Shown in pieces: positions 28,225 through 38,310 of a DNA stretch of 64,000 bases. Numbering within the stretch: position 1 is the first letter of the stretch; every line of letters starts with the position of its first letter. Origin of the DNA: Pseudomonas aylmerensis (GTDB lineage: Bacteria > Pseudomonadota > Gammaproteobacteria > Pseudomonadales > Pseudomonadaceae); contig NZ_MAUE01000008.1 of assembly GCF_001702265.1 (NCBI RefSeq), positions 93,882-157,881 on the forward strand, given 5' to 3'. The translations under genes were made by a program, and so were the position numbers. The notes under the pieces are model-generated. The model saw only the letters and a list, made by a program, of their open reading frames with translations, had not been told where the DNA came from and searched no databases.

Positions 28225-29007
28225 TTACTGCGCGGGCGTCGGCAGAGGAGGAATCGCCTCTGTCGGCGGCGGCAGGTCGGGGGTAGTCGCTGCGGGTGCA
28301 GGTTCGGCCTGCGGCGCAATCGGTGCAGCCTCGGGAGCCGGCACCACCGGCTCAGAGGCCGCTGGCACAGCCGGTTCTTCCTTCGGCGCCTCGACCTTTT
28401 CGGCGGCTGGCGGTGTCTTGGGTTCCGGCACACCGAGGTCAGCCTTGGGCTTCTCGGGAATATGCTCGGCCTTCTTCACTTCCTGCGGCAGGAACACGTC
28501 CACCAGCGCAAAGTAACGGTCGTAGAACTTCGGCGCAGAGACTGTCTCGCTCGCGACCTTGACCATCGAGTCATCGGTGGAGCCGATTGGCATCGACACC
28601 GACCCCAACACTCCCACACCCAGGCTCGCGGAGTTGTTGACCTTCTTCAGCGCATAGCGATCCTGCAAGGCATTGGCGAACATCGTCGAGTGGTTGTTGC
28701 CTTTGCCATCATCGGCGCACACCACGTTGAAGCTGATCTGCAGATGGGTCTCGCCGGTCTGCTGGAAGCTCTTGTTACCGACCACCAGTTTCGGATCGTT
28801 GCTGGTGATGATGTAGCCCTGGCTCAGCAAGGCCCGGCGTGCGGCTTCGCAAGCCGCGACATCGGTGACCGGATAATCCCGGGAAAACGTACCGGAGTCG
28901 TCGAAATTCTCATGTTCATAAATAGCGGTCTTGGGTGACGAGCAGCCCGCGGCGCCCGCCAACACCAGCGCCAACCCGAGGCTACGCAAGTGAAATGATG
29001 TCGACAT
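28225..29007 (-). CDS. DUF2242 lipoprotein with proline-rich tail
   Basis: 260 aa. Lipoprotein signal with lipobox LAGAAGCSS. Residues about 30-180 are the DUF2242 region (YEHENFDDSGTFSRDYPV, ACEAARRALLSQGYIITS). From about 185 to the end the protein is rich in Pro, Ala and Glu (PEPKTPPAAEK, PPPTEAIPPLPTPAQ), likely an extended spacer reaching through the periplasm. Function unknown. It ends 2 bp from the stop of the convergent AceE-like gene. Confidence 0.85.
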   Translation of the reverse strand: MSTSFHLRSLGLALVLAGAAGCSSPKTAIYEHENFDDSGTFSRDYPVTDVAACEAARRALLSQGYIITSNDPKLVVGNKSFQQTGETHLQISFNVVCADDGKGNNHSTMFANALQDRYALKKVNNSASLGVGVLGSVSMPIGSTDDSMVKVASETVSAPKFYDRYFALVDVFLPQEVKKAEHIPEKPKADLGVPEPKTPPAAEKVEAPKEEPAVPAASEPVVPAPEAAPIAPQAEPAPAATTPDLPPPTEAIPPLPTPAQ

Positions 29008-29096
29008 TGAAAATCCTGAGGAAAACAGTCCGGGCGGTATTGTGCAACAGAACGCGTGCTTGGCGCGCGCATTCCTGTCGGTAAAACGTCACAGGC

Positions 29097-29996
29097 CTAC
29101 ACGACAGCTGCCGTGGGAAAAAGCCCGGCGCACATATGATCAATAAACACGCGTAATTTTGCCGAGGCATGGCGACTTGATGGCCATAGCATCCAGAAAC
29201 TGCCCCGGTGTTCGAGGTAGTCATCCAGCACCCGTTGCAGGCGTCCCTGCGCCACGGCCTGGTTGACCATGTAGTCCGGCAGGCAGGCTATGCCCAGGCC
29301 CTCGTGCACCACATGGTTGAGCGACTCGATGGTGGTGCTGACCAACGGTGTACGCAAGGTCGGCTCCGCAGTGCCCGGCGCAAGGCGCAGCGGCCAGTGC
29401 TCGAGTTTACCGGTGGCGCAGAACTTGTGGCGCAGGCAGGCATGTTCGCTCAGGTGGTGGGGCTGCAGCGGCGTGCCATGCTGCTGGAAGTAAGCCGGGG
29501 TGCCCACCAGCACCAATTGGTAATACCCCAGGTGACGCGCCATCAAGCGCGAATCTTCCGGCTTGCCGGTGCGAATCACCGCATCGAACCCTTCCTCGAT
29601 CACGTCCACCATGCGGTCGGAAAAATCCACATCCAGCTCGATGTCCGGATAGGCGCGCATGAAGTCGCTGAGCACCGGCATCAACAGGCCCCGCACTTGC
29701 GGCACGCTGATGCGCAGCTTGCCGCGCGGCGTTGCGCTGGCCTCGGTCAGCTCGCGCTCGGCGGCCTCCACCTCGGCAAGAATGCGCCGTGATCGCTCCA
29801 GAAACAGCGAGCCTTCGCTGGTCAAGGTGATACTGCGGGTGCTGCGATGAAACAGCCGCACGCCGAGGCGTTCCTCCATGCGTGCAATGCTTTTGCCCAC
29901 TGCTGAAGAGGACACCCCCAGCACGCGACCGGCGGCGGTGAAACTGCGCGTTTCCGCCACCTGCACGAAAACCGAGAGGCTGCCCAAGCTGTCCAT
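29097..29996 (-). CDS. LysR-family regulator
   Basis: 299 aa from the ATG at 29996, chosen because AAGGG lies 7 bases upstream; the ATG at 30002 is too close to it. Helix-turn-helix MDSLGSLSVFVQVAETRSFT, RVLGVSSSAVGKSIARMEER, then the ligand domain (RGKLRISVPQ, GFDAVIRTGKPEDSRLMARH). This is the CrgA/AaeR-like LysR subgroup. Divergent from the MFS gene at 30116, which it probably regulates. Confidence 0.92.
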   Translation of the reverse strand: MDSLGSLSVFVQVAETRSFTAAGRVLGVSSSAVGKSIARMEERLGVRLFHRSTRSITLTSEGSLFLERSRRILAEVEAAERELTEASATPRGKLRISVPQVRGLLMPVLSDFMRAYPDIELDVDFSDRMVDVIEEGFDAVIRTGKPEDSRLMARHLGYYQLVLVGTPAYFQQHGTPLQPHHLSEHACLRHKFCATGKLEHWPLRLAPGTAEPTLRTPLVSTTIESLNHVVHEGLGIACLPDYMVNQAVAQGRLQRVLDDYLEHRGSFWMLWPSSRHASAKLRVFIDHMCAGLFPTAAVV

Positions 29997-30115
29997 GATC
30001 ATGCCCTTTTTGATTGCGGACGCCTGAGTCCGATAAGTTCGGAACCTTAGCCTGTTTTTCCGACGTGCACAGCCCCCTACTCTGCTGCCTTGCCCTTTTG
30101 CATGGATAGAGTTTG

Positions 30116-31321
30116 ATGACCGCACTCACCGATTCCCCACCCGTTACCCAGCGTGACGCACTGCCGCTCGGCGGTTTGCTCGCATTGGCCTCGGCCGGTT
30201 TTATCACCATCCTCACCGAAGCCATGCCCGCCGGGCTCCTGCCGCAGATGGGCGAAGGCCTCGGCGTGTCGCCCGCGCTGGTCGGCCAATTGGTCACGCT
30301 CTACGCCTTGGGCTCGTTGCTGGCGGCCATCCCGCTCACGCTGCTGACCCGCGGCTGGCGGCGACGGCCATTGCTGCTGATTGCCATCGGTGGCTTTGCC
30401 CTGGTCAACAGCGTGACCGCGCTGTCCAGCCATTACGGACTGACGCTGGTAGCGCGTTTTTTTGCCGGGGTCTTCGCAGGGCTGCTCTGGGCACTGCTGG
30501 CCGGTTATGCCAGCCGGATGGTTGCCCCGCACCTGCAAGGCCGGGCCATCGCGATCGCGATGCTGGGCGCACCATTGGCCCTGTCCCTGGGCGTACCGGC
30601 CGGTACCCTGCTCGGCACGCTAGTCGGCTGGCGCCTGAGTTTTGCGATCATGACCGGGCTGACGCTGGTGTTGCTGGTGTGGGCGCGCTGGCAGCTTCCG
30701 GACTTTGCCGGCCAACCCGCACAGCAGCGCCTGGGCCTGCGCCAGGTACTCAGGTTACCCGGCATTCGTCCGGTGCTGTGGGTGACCTTTACCTACGTAC
30801 TGGCCCACAACATTCTCTACACCTACATCGCCCCACTGTTGGTGCCGGCCGGGATTACCGCCGACGTCGACCGCGTGCTGCTGGTGTTTGGTTTGGCGGC
30901 ATTGCTGAGCATCTGGCTGGCTGGAGTGCTGATTGACCAGTGGTTGCGCACACTGCTGCTGATCAGTTGTGCGCTGTTTGGCCTGATCGCCGTGGCCCTG
31001 GCGTTCTGGATCAACGTCCCCGCCGTCATCTATATCGCAGTGGCCTTATGGGGCCTGGCGTTCGGCGGACTGCCGGCCTTGCTGCAGACCGCACTCGCCA
31101 AGTCAGCGGGAGCGTCGGCGGACGCTGCGCAATCGATGCTGGTGACCGTGTGGAACCTCGGCATAGCCGGCGGCGGCCTGGCCGGCGGCGTATTGCTGCA
31201 GGGCTGGGGCGTCTCGGCCTTTGCCTGGGCGGTGGTACTGCTGATGCTGCTGGCCCTGGCCGGCGCCTTACAGGCGGCGCCCCAGCAACTGGCCCGGCCA
31301 ACCCTCCAGGTTGAAGGTTGA
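30116..31321 (+). CDS. MFS efflux transporter, DHA1 type
   Basis: 401 aa from the ATG at 30116. About 12 transmembrane segments. TEAMPAGLLPQMGEGLGVS and ALVGQLVTLYALGSLLAAIP are characteristic of the AraJ/sugar-efflux-like DHA1 family, and LLTRGWRRRPLLLI is the loop 2-3 motif. Substrate unknown. The 3' end overlaps the convergent GNAT gene by 54 bp. Confidence 0.88.
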   Translation: MTALTDSPPVTQRDALPLGGLLALASAGFITILTEAMPAGLLPQMGEGLGVSPALVGQLVTLYALGSLLAAIPLTLLTRGWRRRPLLLIAIGGFALVNSVTALSSHYGLTLVARFFAGVFAGLLWALLAGYASRMVAPHLQGRAIAIAMLGAPLALSLGVPAGTLLGTLVGWRLSFAIMTGLTLVLLVWARWQLPDFAGQPAQQRLGLRQVLRLPGIRPVLWVTFTYVLAHNILYTYIAPLLVPAGITADVDRVLLVFGLAALLSIWLAGVLIDQWLRTLLLISCALFGLIAVALAFWINVPAVIYIAVALWGLAFGGLPALLQTALAKSAGASADAAQSMLVTVWNLGIAGGGLAGGVLLQGWGVSAFAWAVVLLMLLALAGALQAAPQQLARPTLQVEG

Positions 31322-31792
31322 GATTCGCGTATAGCCGCACGACTCATAAAAACCCACCAGGTCGCCTGTGCCGCCGGCGTAGCAGTCCACCCGCAGGCGC
31401 GTGATACCGGCTGCGCGCGCCTGGTCATCGGCGAATGCCAACAGGCGCCGCCCCAGGCCGCGTACACGGGGGTCGCGCGCGGCGATCAACAATCGCACAT
31501 ACACCTCCGGCTCGGTCGCCGCTGGCACATAAGGCATCGGCTCGCCCAGCACCAGTGCAGCCAGGATCTGCCCCGTCGGGGCCTCTACCACCCAGGCACC
31601 CGGCAGTGCGCAGGCTTGCGACACTTGCGCGACTCGACGGGGCGAGGCCGACCAGGGCTCAGTGCCCCATTGATGGTTATTGCCCAGGCGTGCGAACCAC
31701 TCAATCACCTCGTCAAACACCTGCAGCACCGCAGGAACATCCGCCTCAGTGGCGCGACGGATCACCCAGCCCTCCTGTTCCTGAATCAACAC
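31268..31792 (-). CDS. GNAT-family N-acetyltransferase
   Basis: 174 aa. GNAT landmarks: N-terminal VIRRATEADVPAVLQVFDEV, the acetyl-CoA loop DPRVRGLGRRLLAFADDQAR, and DLVGFYESCGYTRI near the C-terminus. The last 17 codons are antisense to the end of the MFS gene. Acceptor unknown. Confidence 0.85.
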   Translation of the reverse strand: MLIQEQEGWVIRRATEADVPAVLQVFDEVIEWFARLGNNHQWGTEPWSASPRRVAQVSQACALPGAWVVEAPTGQILAALVLGEPMPYVPAATEPEVYVRLLIAARDPRVRGLGRRLLAFADDQARAAGITRLRVDCYAGGTGDLVGFYESCGYTRISTFNLEGWPGQLLGRRL

Positions 31793-31839
31793 GCGTGAAC
31801 CTCCTTGCTCGACGATTGCGACCCCCCAGTCTAGCGCAC

Positions 31840-31874
31840 AAAAAAAAGCCCCCGGTCATCGCTGGCCGGGGGCT
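31840..31874 (-). terminator. Intrinsic terminator after ppiD
   Basis: Stem AGCCCCCGG / CCGGGGGCT with an A-run on the plus strand, giving a U-run on the ppiD transcript. A short CTTTCTT on the other side could give weaker bidirectional activity. Confidence 0.85.
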
Positions 31875-31892
31875 TTCTTATTCAAACCGCCA

Positions 31893-33767
31893 TCAGTACT
31901 TCTTGATGTCGGCCTTGGTTTCCAACTGCTTGCGGTACGCCGCGAAGTCCTGCTGGCCGACACGGGAAGCGAGGAAGCGGCGGTATTGCGCTTTTTCTTC
32001 TTCCGATGGGGCTGCGGCTTCATTGACGCCGTTCAAGCGCACGATCACCAGGCTACCGTCAGCCAGGGTCACGGTGGTAAAGGTCGGCTTGTCCTTGGCC
32101 GCAGGCTTGGGCATGCGGAACAGGGCTTGCAGCACGGCCGGGTCAATCGCTTCCTGGCTACGGGTAGCCGCTTCAGTGACTTTCCAGGCCTGACCATCGA
32201 TCGGTTGGTTCAGCGGGGTCTTGCCATCACGCAGGCTGGCGATCAACTCGTCGGCATGCGTCTTGGCAGCGGCGCTGGCGCGCTCCTTGATCATCTGTGC
32301 ACGGATCGGCGCAGCAACGCTTTCCAGCGGCAGTTGCGCAGGTTTGCGGTGCTCCTTGGCACGCAGCACGATGATGGTTTCCGGGTCGAGTTCGATGGCG
32401 CTGCTGTTGGCACCTTCATCCAGGACTTCCGGGCTGAACGCAGCGGTGACCACGGCACGGTTGGCCGCAACGCCTTCGCCACCTTCACGGCCAAACGGCG
32501 CGGAGGTGTGCACAGTCAGCTTCAGGTCGGACGCTGGCTGGGCCAGGTCAGAGGCTTCGAATGCCGCATCTTCCAACTGCTTGGTCGCTTCGACAAAACG
32601 CTGCTCGACCTGCTGGGTCTTGAGCTCGCGGGTCAGCTTGTCCTTCAGGCTGGCGAACGTCGGCACTTGCGGTGCTTCAACGCCCAACAACTTGATCAAG
32701 TGCCAACCGAAGGTGCTGCGCACCGGCGCCGAGACCTGGTCCTTGTTCAACGCGTACAAGGCGGTTTCGAAGTCCGGGTCGTAGACGCCAGGGCCGGCAA
32801 AGCCGAGGTCGCCGCCATTGTTGGCCGAACCTGGATCCTGGGAGTACTCCTTGGCCAGGGCTTCGAACGACTCGCCCTTGGCCAGGCGCGCCTGGATTTC
32901 CTCGATCTTGGCCTTGGCTTGCGCGTCGGTGACCTTGTCGTTGACTTCAATCAGGATGTGCGCCGCACGACGCTGTTCAGCGAGGTTGGCGGTTTCTTTC
33001 TGATAGGCCGCCTGCAACTCCTCGTCCTTGACCGCAACCTGGTCGAAGAAGGACGACTTCTTCAACTCCAGATAGTCGATGACCACCTGGTCCGGGGTCA
33101 TGAACTCCTTGGCGTGCTGGTCGTAGTAAGCCTTGACCTCGTCGTCGGTGAGTTTCACCGCGCCAGGGTTGGCCTTGATGTTGACGGTGGCGAAATCGCG
33201 GGTCTGCTTCTCCAGACGGGCAAAAGCGTTCACCTCGGCGTCGGTCACGAAACCGCTGCCGGCGATGCCTGCACGAACCTGGCCGATGAGCATTTCCTGG
33301 GTCAGCATCTGACGGAACTGCAGTCGGCTGTAGCCCAGTTGACGGATCACCTGGTCAAAGCGTTCGGCACTGAACTTGCCGTCCACCTGGAATTCCGGTG
33401 TCTGCAGGATGACCTGGTCCAGTGCTGCTTCAGAGAAGCCGAACTTGGAATCAGCCGCGCCTTGCAGCAGCAGCTTGCGATCGATCAGGCCCTTGAGGGC
33501 GGCGTCGCGCAGCAGTTTTTCGTCGAGCAGCGAAGCATCGAAATCCTTGCCCAGCTGTTGCATCAGCTGGCGACGTTGCATGTCGACAGCCTGGCTCAGT
33601 TCGGTCTGGGTGATTTCTTCACCGTTGACCTTGGCCACGTCCTGCTTGGTGTTGGTCGAAGCCTGAAAAATAGCCTCGATACCGGTGAACGCCATCAAAG
33701 CGACGATGATCCCGATAATGGTCTTGGCAATCCAGCCTTGTGAATTGTCCCTGATATTTTGCAGCAT
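31893..33767 (-). CDS. ppiD: Periplasmic folding chaperone / peptidyl-prolyl isomerase PpiD
   Basis: 624 aa, usual length. A short cytoplasmic start, one transmembrane anchor (WIAKTIIGIIVALMAFTGIE), an N-terminal SurA-like chaperone region and a parvulin domain at about 262-365 (AAHILIEVNDKVTDAQAKAK, KEYSQDPGSANNGGDLGFA, TFGWHLIKLL). It works on outer-membrane and periplasmic proteins leaving the Sec translocon. It lies downstream of hupB, as in other pseudomonads, with a tRNA-like relic between them. Confidence 0.95.
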   Translation of the reverse strand: MLQNIRDNSQGWIAKTIIGIIVALMAFTGIEAIFQASTNTKQDVAKVNGEEITQTELSQAVDMQRRQLMQQLGKDFDASLLDEKLLRDAALKGLIDRKLLLQGAADSKFGFSEAALDQVILQTPEFQVDGKFSAERFDQVIRQLGYSRLQFRQMLTQEMLIGQVRAGIAGSGFVTDAEVNAFARLEKQTRDFATVNIKANPGAVKLTDDEVKAYYDQHAKEFMTPDQVVIDYLELKKSSFFDQVAVKDEELQAAYQKETANLAEQRRAAHILIEVNDKVTDAQAKAKIEEIQARLAKGESFEALAKEYSQDPGSANNGGDLGFAGPGVYDPDFETALYALNKDQVSAPVRSTFGWHLIKLLGVEAPQVPTFASLKDKLTRELKTQQVEQRFVEATKQLEDAAFEASDLAQPASDLKLTVHTSAPFGREGGEGVAANRAVVTAAFSPEVLDEGANSSAIELDPETIIVLRAKEHRKPAQLPLESVAAPIRAQMIKERASAAAKTHADELIASLRDGKTPLNQPIDGQAWKVTEAATRSQEAIDPAVLQALFRMPKPAAKDKPTFTTVTLADGSLVIVRLNGVNEAAAPSEEEKAQYRRFLASRVGQQDFAAYRKQLETKADIKKY

Positions 33768-33837
33768 GCGTCCCCCAGAAACGGTTGAACTTCAAAAATT
33801 GGCAACCGTGGAGCGTGGGTAGAGTCCGGATAGAAGA

Positions 33838-33861
33838 AAGGCGCATCCGAGGATGCGCCTT
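33838..33861 (-). terminator. Hairpin terminator between the tRNA-Asp-like relic and ppiD
   Basis: Perfect 11-bp stem AAGGCGCATCC / GGATGCGCCTT with a 2-nt loop, followed on the minus strand by TCTTCT. It stands just downstream of the tRNA-like 3' CCA, the normal place for a tRNA terminator. Confidence 0.75.
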
Positions 33862-33869
33862 CTCGTAAC

Positions 33870-33945
33870 TGGCGGAGCGGACGGGGGTTTGAACCCACAC
33901 CCCCGGCGTGGCGACCCGATGGATACGTGGGTCAGCTGCCGCTCC
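33870..33945 (-). pseudogene. tRNA-Asp-like relic
   Basis: 76 nt. The 5' arm GGAGCGG pairs perfectly with the 3' arm CCGCTCC, followed by G and CCA. The T-arm region keeps GGGTTCAAACCC, and the anticodon 3' stem reads CACGCCGG before GGGGT, as remembered for Pseudomonas tRNA-Asp. The D-arm and anticodon region are altered: GACCC and GGGTC now form a hairpin, the GTC anticodon is not in a 7-nt loop, and one extra base sits in the T-stem. It is probably a decayed tRNA-Asp copy still followed by its terminator. A non-canonical functional RNA is possible. Confidence 0.6.
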
Positions 33946-33998
33946 GCTGCCAGGCCAGACCTGCGTCCGACCCGGGTAGGCAAAGGCTTGATCGAAGC

Positions 33999-34271
33999 TT
34001 AGTTAACGGCTTCTTTCAGGGCTTTACCGGCTTTGAAACCTGGTTTCTTGGCAGCAGCGATTTGCAGTGCTTTGCCAGTCTGTGGGTTACGGCCAGTGCG
34101 AGCTGGGCGGTCAGTCACAGAGAAAGTACCGAAGCCTACCAGTACTACGGAGTCGCCGGCCTTCAGAGCGCCAGTGACGGATTCGATTACTGCATCCAGC
34201 GCACGGCCAGCAGCAGCTTTCGGGATATCAGCGGATGCAGCGATAGCATCAATCAGTTCCGACTTGTTCAC
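33999..34271 (-). CDS. hupB: DNA-binding protein HU-beta
   Basis: 90 aa from a GTG at 34271 with AAGGGG upstream. The protein starts (M)[19 protein letters not shown] and contains [20 protein letters not shown], the HU beta-arm, ending [20 protein letters not shown] dimeric nucleoid protein. It follows lon, the conserved order in this block. Confidence 0.97.
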   Translation of the reverse strand: MNKSELIDAIAASADIPKAAAGRALDAVIESVTGALKAGDSVVLVGFGTFSVTDRPARTGRNPQTGKALQIAAAKKPGFKAGKALKEAVN

Positions 34272-34358
34272 TCTAAGTCCCCTTATATATCTATTGAGTA
34301 TGATTCTAAGTTTTTTGGTGAAAGCAAAAACCAGTGCTGAATGGCCTACAGACACTTA

Positions 34359-34383
34359 AGAGCCGCTTTATAACAAGGGCTCT
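34359..34383 (-). terminator. Weak hairpin between lon and hupB
   Basis: AGAGCC and GGCTCT arms around a 13-nt loop just downstream of the lon stop. A short stem without a strong U-run, so partial termination at most. Confidence 0.4.
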
Positions 34384-34419
34384 AAAAAGCTGTCAAGGAA
34401 GCCCCCAGGCTTCAACACA

Positions 34420-36816
34420 TTAATGCGTGCTAATTCTTTCCTTGGAATCAGACTCGCGCTTTTCGTCCTTAGCGACTATCTCCGGAGCCACATCCGGCAA
34501 GGGCTCCGGCGCGTATTGCAGCGCAATTTGCAGGACCTCGTCAATCCATTTAACCGGTTTAATCTGAAGATCCTGCTTGATGTTGTCAGGAATTTCCTTC
34601 AGATCGCGAACATTCTCTTCAGGAATGATCACGGTCTTGATTCCACCCCGGTGCGCAGCGAGTAATTTCTCTTTCAAACCACCGATAGCCAATACCTGGC
34701 CACGCAGGGTAATTTCCCCGGTCATGGCGACATCGGCGCGCACCGGAATACCGGTCAATGCCGACACCAGGGCCGTGCACATGCCTACGCCTGCGCTAGG
34801 GCCGTCTTTGGGCGTAGCCCCTTCCGGCATGTGGATGTGGGTGTCGTGCTTCTCGTGGAAGTCCAGGGGGATCCCCAGGCTCCTTGCGCGGCTGCGCACC
34901 ACGGTCTGCGCGGCGGTAATCGATTCGACCATCACATCGCCCAGCGAACCGGTCTTGATCAACTGGCCCTTGCCCGGGATCACTGCTGCTTCAATGGTCA
35001 GCAATTCGCCGCCCACCTGGGTCCACGCCAGGCCAGTCACCTGCCCTACCTGGTCCTGCTGCTCGGCCAGGCCGTAGCGGAATTTACGCACACCCAGGAA
35101 GTGCTCCAGGGAGTCGGCCGTGACCTTCACCGAGAAGCGTTTTTCCAGCGCATGTTCCTTGACTGCCTTGCGGCAGATCTTCGCGATCTGGCGCTCAAGG
35201 CCGCGCACACCTGCCTCGCGGGTGTAGTAACGAACGATGTCGCGGATCGTCTCGACCTCGAATTCGATCTCGCCCTTCTTCAGGCCGTTGGCCGAAATCT
35301 GCTTGGGCGCGAGGTATTTGACGGCGATGTTGATCTTCTCGTCTTCGGTGTAACCCGGCAGACGAATCACCTCCATCCGGTCCAGCAGCGCTGGCGGGAT
35401 ATTCATCGAGTTGGAGGTGCACAGGAACATCACGTCGGAAAGGTCGTAGTCGACTTCCAGGTAATGGTCGTTGAAATTGTGGTTCTGCTCGGGGTCGAGC
35501 ACTTCGAGCAATGCCGAGGCCGGATCGCCGCGCATGTCGCTGCCCATCTTGTCGATTTCATCGAGCAGGAACAGCGGGTTGCGCACGCCCACTTTCGTCA
35601 TCTTTTGAATCAATCTTCCTGGCATCGAACCGATGTAGGTACGGCGATGACCACGGATTTCCGCTTCGTCACGCACGCCACCGAGGGCCATGCGCACGAA
35701 TTTACGGTTGGTGGCATTGGCAATGGACTCGGCCAGGGAGGTTTTACCCACACCAGGCGGCCCTACCAGGCACAGTACCGGGCCACGAATCTTCTTCACG
35801 CGCTTTTGCACGGCGAGGTATTCGAGGATGCGCTCTTTGACTTCTTCGAGGCCGTAGTGGTCGGCATCCAGGATGTCCTCGGCGCGCGCCAGGTCCAGGC
35901 GTACCTTGGTCTGGGCCTTCCACGGCACTTGCACCAGCCAGTCGATGTAGGAGCGAACCACAGTGGCTTCAGCGGACATCGGCGACATTTGCTTGAGCTT
36001 GTTCAGCTCGGCATTGGCCTTGGTCAGCGCGTCTTTCGGCAGGCCGGCGGCATCGATGCGCTTTTTCAGCTCTTCGATTTCGTTGTGGCCTTCCTCGCTG
36101 TCGCCGAGCTCCTTCTGAATGGCCTTCATCTGCTCATTCAGGTAGTACTCGCGCTGGCTGCGCTCCATTTGTTTCTTCACACGACCACGGATGCGCTTCT
36201 CAACCTGCAGCAGGTCGATTTCGGCATCCAGCAGCGCCAGCACGTGTTCGACACGGGCCGGCAGGTCGATGATTTCGAGAATGTCCTGCTTCTGCTCGAT
36301 CTTCAGTGCCATGTGCGCAGCCATGGTGTCGACCAGGCGGCTTGGCTCATCGATGCTGTTAAGCGAAGACAGCACTTCAGCCGGGACTTTCTTGCCCAGC
36401 TGCACATACTGCTCGAACTGCGAGAGCAGGCTGCGGACAAAGACTTCGGATTCGCGCTCAGGGGCTTCGACTTCGTCGATCAGCGCCACTTCGGCGCGCA
36501 GGTGGCCGTCCACCTCCATGAAGCGCTCGACCGCACCGCGTTGCTCGCCTTCGACCAACACCTTGACGGTGCCATCGGGTAGTTTGAGCAGTTGCAGTAC
36601 GGTGGCAATGGTACCGACGCGATACAGGGCATCTTCGCCAGGATCATCATCGGCAGGATTTCTCTGGGCCAACAGCAGGATCTGCTTGTCGCCCGTCATC
36701 GCGGCCTCGAGGGCTTCGATAGACTTCTCGCGCCCCACGAACAGCGGGATAACCATGTGCGGATAGACGACGACATCACGCAACGGCAGGAGAGGCAATT
36801 CGATGGTTGTCTTCAT
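34420..36816 (-). CDS. lon: ATP-dependent protease Lon
   Basis: 798 aa from the ATG at 36816 (AGAGGCGA site). N-terminal substrate domain ([20 protein letters not shown]), AAA+ module with P-loop [12 protein letters not shown], and C-terminal Ser-Lys protease domain ([11 protein letters not shown] with the catalytic Ser; [18 protein letters not shown] with the Lys). Degrades damaged and regulatory proteins. A sigma-32-like promoter lies upstream. The acidic C-terminal tail ([20 protein letters not shown]) is long relative to E. coli Lon. Confidence 0.97.
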   Translation of the reverse strand: MKTTIELPLLPLRDVVVYPHMVIPLFVGREKSIEALEAAMTGDKQILLLAQRNPADDDPGEDALYRVGTIATVLQLLKLPDGTVKVLVEGEQRGAVERFMEVDGHLRAEVALIDEVEAPERESEVFVRSLLSQFEQYVQLGKKVPAEVLSSLNSIDEPSRLVDTMAAHMALKIEQKQDILEIIDLPARVEHVLALLDAEIDLLQVEKRIRGRVKKQMERSQREYYLNEQMKAIQKELGDSEEGHNEIEELKKRIDAAGLPKDALTKANAELNKLKQMSPMSAEATVVRSYIDWLVQVPWKAQTKVRLDLARAEDILDADHYGLEEVKERILEYLAVQKRVKKIRGPVLCLVGPPGVGKTSLAESIANATNRKFVRMALGGVRDEAEIRGHRRTYIGSMPGRLIQKMTKVGVRNPLFLLDEIDKMGSDMRGDPASALLEVLDPEQNHNFNDHYLEVDYDLSDVMFLCTSNSMNIPPALLDRMEVIRLPGYTEDEKINIAVKYLAPKQISANGLKKGEIEFEVETIRDIVRYYTREAGVRGLERQIAKICRKAVKEHALEKRFSVKVTADSLEHFLGVRKFRYGLAEQQDQVGQVTGLAWTQVGGELLTIEAAVIPGKGQLIKTGSLGDVMVESITAAQTVVRSRARSLGIPLDFHEKHDTHIHMPEGATPKDGPSAGVGMCTALVSALTGIPVRADVAMTGEITLRGQVLAIGGLKEKLLAAHRGGIKTVIIPEENVRDLKEIPDNIKQDLQIKPVKWIDEVLQIALQYAPEPLPDVAPEIVAKDEKRESDSKERISTH

Positions 36817-36857
36817 GATTTCGCCTCTATGACAGTTGAAAAGTAAGCTTGAAACCA

Positions 36858-36886
36858 AGATGGGGGCTGCGTGTAAAAAAAACAAG
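36858..36886 (-). promoter_or_regulatory. Candidate heat-shock (RpoH) promoter of lon
   Basis: On the minus strand CTTGTTT (36886-36880) is followed after 14 nt by CCCCATCT (36865-36858), close to the sigma-32 pattern CTTGAAA, N13-17, CCCCATNT. It lies about 42-70 bp before the lon start. The -35 has only the CTTG core. Confidence 0.55.
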
Positions 36887-36925
36887 CTCAATGCTGGCAG
36901 TTACACGCAGTAAAAAATCTTCATG

Positions 36926-36955
36926 AAAAACAAAGGGGCCCCTAAAGGCCCCTTG
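36926..36955 (-). terminator. Intrinsic terminator after clpX
   Basis: Stem AAGGGGCC / GGCCCCTT with a 6-nt loop, followed by a U-run on the minus-strand transcript. Separates clpX from the lon promoter. Confidence 0.85.
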
Positions 36956-36978
36956 TTTGTACCGAAACTGCGAAACGC

Positions 36979-38262
36979 TTACGCGTCTGGCGCAGCCTTG
37001 GCAGCCGGCTCACTGTTTTCGTAGATATACAGTGGCTTGGACTTGCCTTCTATAACGCTTTCATCGATCACCACTTTACTCACCTCGGACTGCGAGGGGA
37101 TTTCGTACATGGTGTCGAGCAACACGCCTTCGAGAATCGAGCGCAGGCCACGTGCACCGGTCTTGCGCTCCAGTGCCCGCTTGGCCACCGATTTGAGCGC
37201 GTCGGTACGGAACTCGAGGTCTACACCTTCCATTTCGAACAGCTTCGCGTATTGCTTGGTCAGGGCGTTCTTCGGCTCGGTGAGGATCTGAATCAGAGCA
37301 GCCTCATCCAGCTCGTCCAACGTGGCCAGGACTGGCAGACGGCCGACGAATTCCGGGATCAGACCGAACTTGACCAAATCGTCAGGCTCGACTTCACGCA
37401 GGGACTCGCCCACTTTCTTGCCTTCTTCCTTGCTGCGCACTTCTGCACTGAAACCGATACCGCCACGGGTGGAACGCTGCTGGATAACCTTCTCCAGACC
37501 CGAGAACGCACCGCCACAGATGAACAGGATGTTGCGCGTATCAACCTGGAGGAATTCCTGCTGCGGGTGCTTGCGGCCACCTTGTGGCGGTACGGAAGCG
37601 ACCGTGCCTTCAATCAGTTTCAACAGGGCCTGCTGCACGCCTTCACCGGAAACATCCCGGGTGATCGACGGGTTGTCGGACTTGCGCGAGATCTTGTCGA
37701 TTTCGTCGATGTAGACGATACCCATCTGGGCTTTCTCTACGTCGTAGTCACATTTCTGCAGCAGTTTCTGAATGATGTTCTCGACGTCCTCACCCACGTA
37801 GCCAGCCTCGGTGAGGGTGGTTGCGTCGGCGATGGTGAACGGAACGTTCAGCAGGCGAGCGAGGGTTTCTGCAAGCAGGGTCTTACCCGAGCCTGTAGGA
37901 CCGATCAGCAAGATGTTGCTCTTGCCGAGTTCGACTTCGTCGCCTTTCTTGTCACGCTGGTTCAAGCGCTTGTAGTGGTTGTACACCGCTACGGCCAAAA
38001 CCTTCTTTGCACGCTCTTGACCGATGACATACTGGTCAAGGATGCCGCTGATTTCTTTAGGCGAAGGCAATTTATGCGCGCTGCTTTCGGCCTGTGCTTC
38101 CTGCACCTCCTCACGGATGATGTCATTGCACAGGTCGACGCACTCGTCGCAGATAAAGACCGAGGGGCCGGCAATCAATTTGCGTACTTCATGCTGGCTT
38201 TTGCCACAGAAGGAGCAATAGAGCAGCTTGCCGTTGTCCTCGCCGTTGCGGGTGTCAGTCAT
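36979..38262 (-). CDS. clpX: ClpX, ATPase subunit of the ClpXP protease
   Basis: 427 aa from the ATG at 38262. N-terminal zinc-binding domain with C16, C19, C38 and C41 ([21 protein letters not shown]). AAA+ domain with P-loop [14 protein letters not shown] and Walker [12 protein letters not shown]. The IGF-type loop for ClpP docking is present as GGIGFSAEV. Unfolds tagged proteins and passes them to ClpP, encoded 112 bp upstream. Confidence 0.98.
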   Translation of the reverse strand: MTDTRNGEDNGKLLYCSFCGKSQHEVRKLIAGPSVFICDECVDLCNDIIREEVQEAQAESSAHKLPSPKEISGILDQYVIGQERAKKVLAVAVYNHYKRLNQRDKKGDEVELGKSNILLIGPTGSGKTLLAETLARLLNVPFTIADATTLTEAGYVGEDVENIIQKLLQKCDYDVEKAQMGIVYIDEIDKISRKSDNPSITRDVSGEGVQQALLKLIEGTVASVPPQGGRKHPQQEFLQVDTRNILFICGGAFSGLEKVIQQRSTRGGIGFSAEVRSKEEGKKVGESLREVEPDDLVKFGLIPEFVGRLPVLATLDELDEAALIQILTEPKNALTKQYAKLFEMEGVDLEFRTDALKSVAKRALERKTGARGLRSILEGVLLDTMYEIPSQSEVSKVVIDESVIEGKSKPLYIYENSEPAAKAAPDA

Positions 38263-38310
38263 TCGTTCGATCCAAATCCGATAGGCTTGCAACACAAGAT
38301 GAAGGCTTAT

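Noticed and set aside
33870..33945. Functional tRNA-Asp
   Set aside because: No canonical D-arm and no GTC anticodon in a 7-nt loop; called a relic instead.
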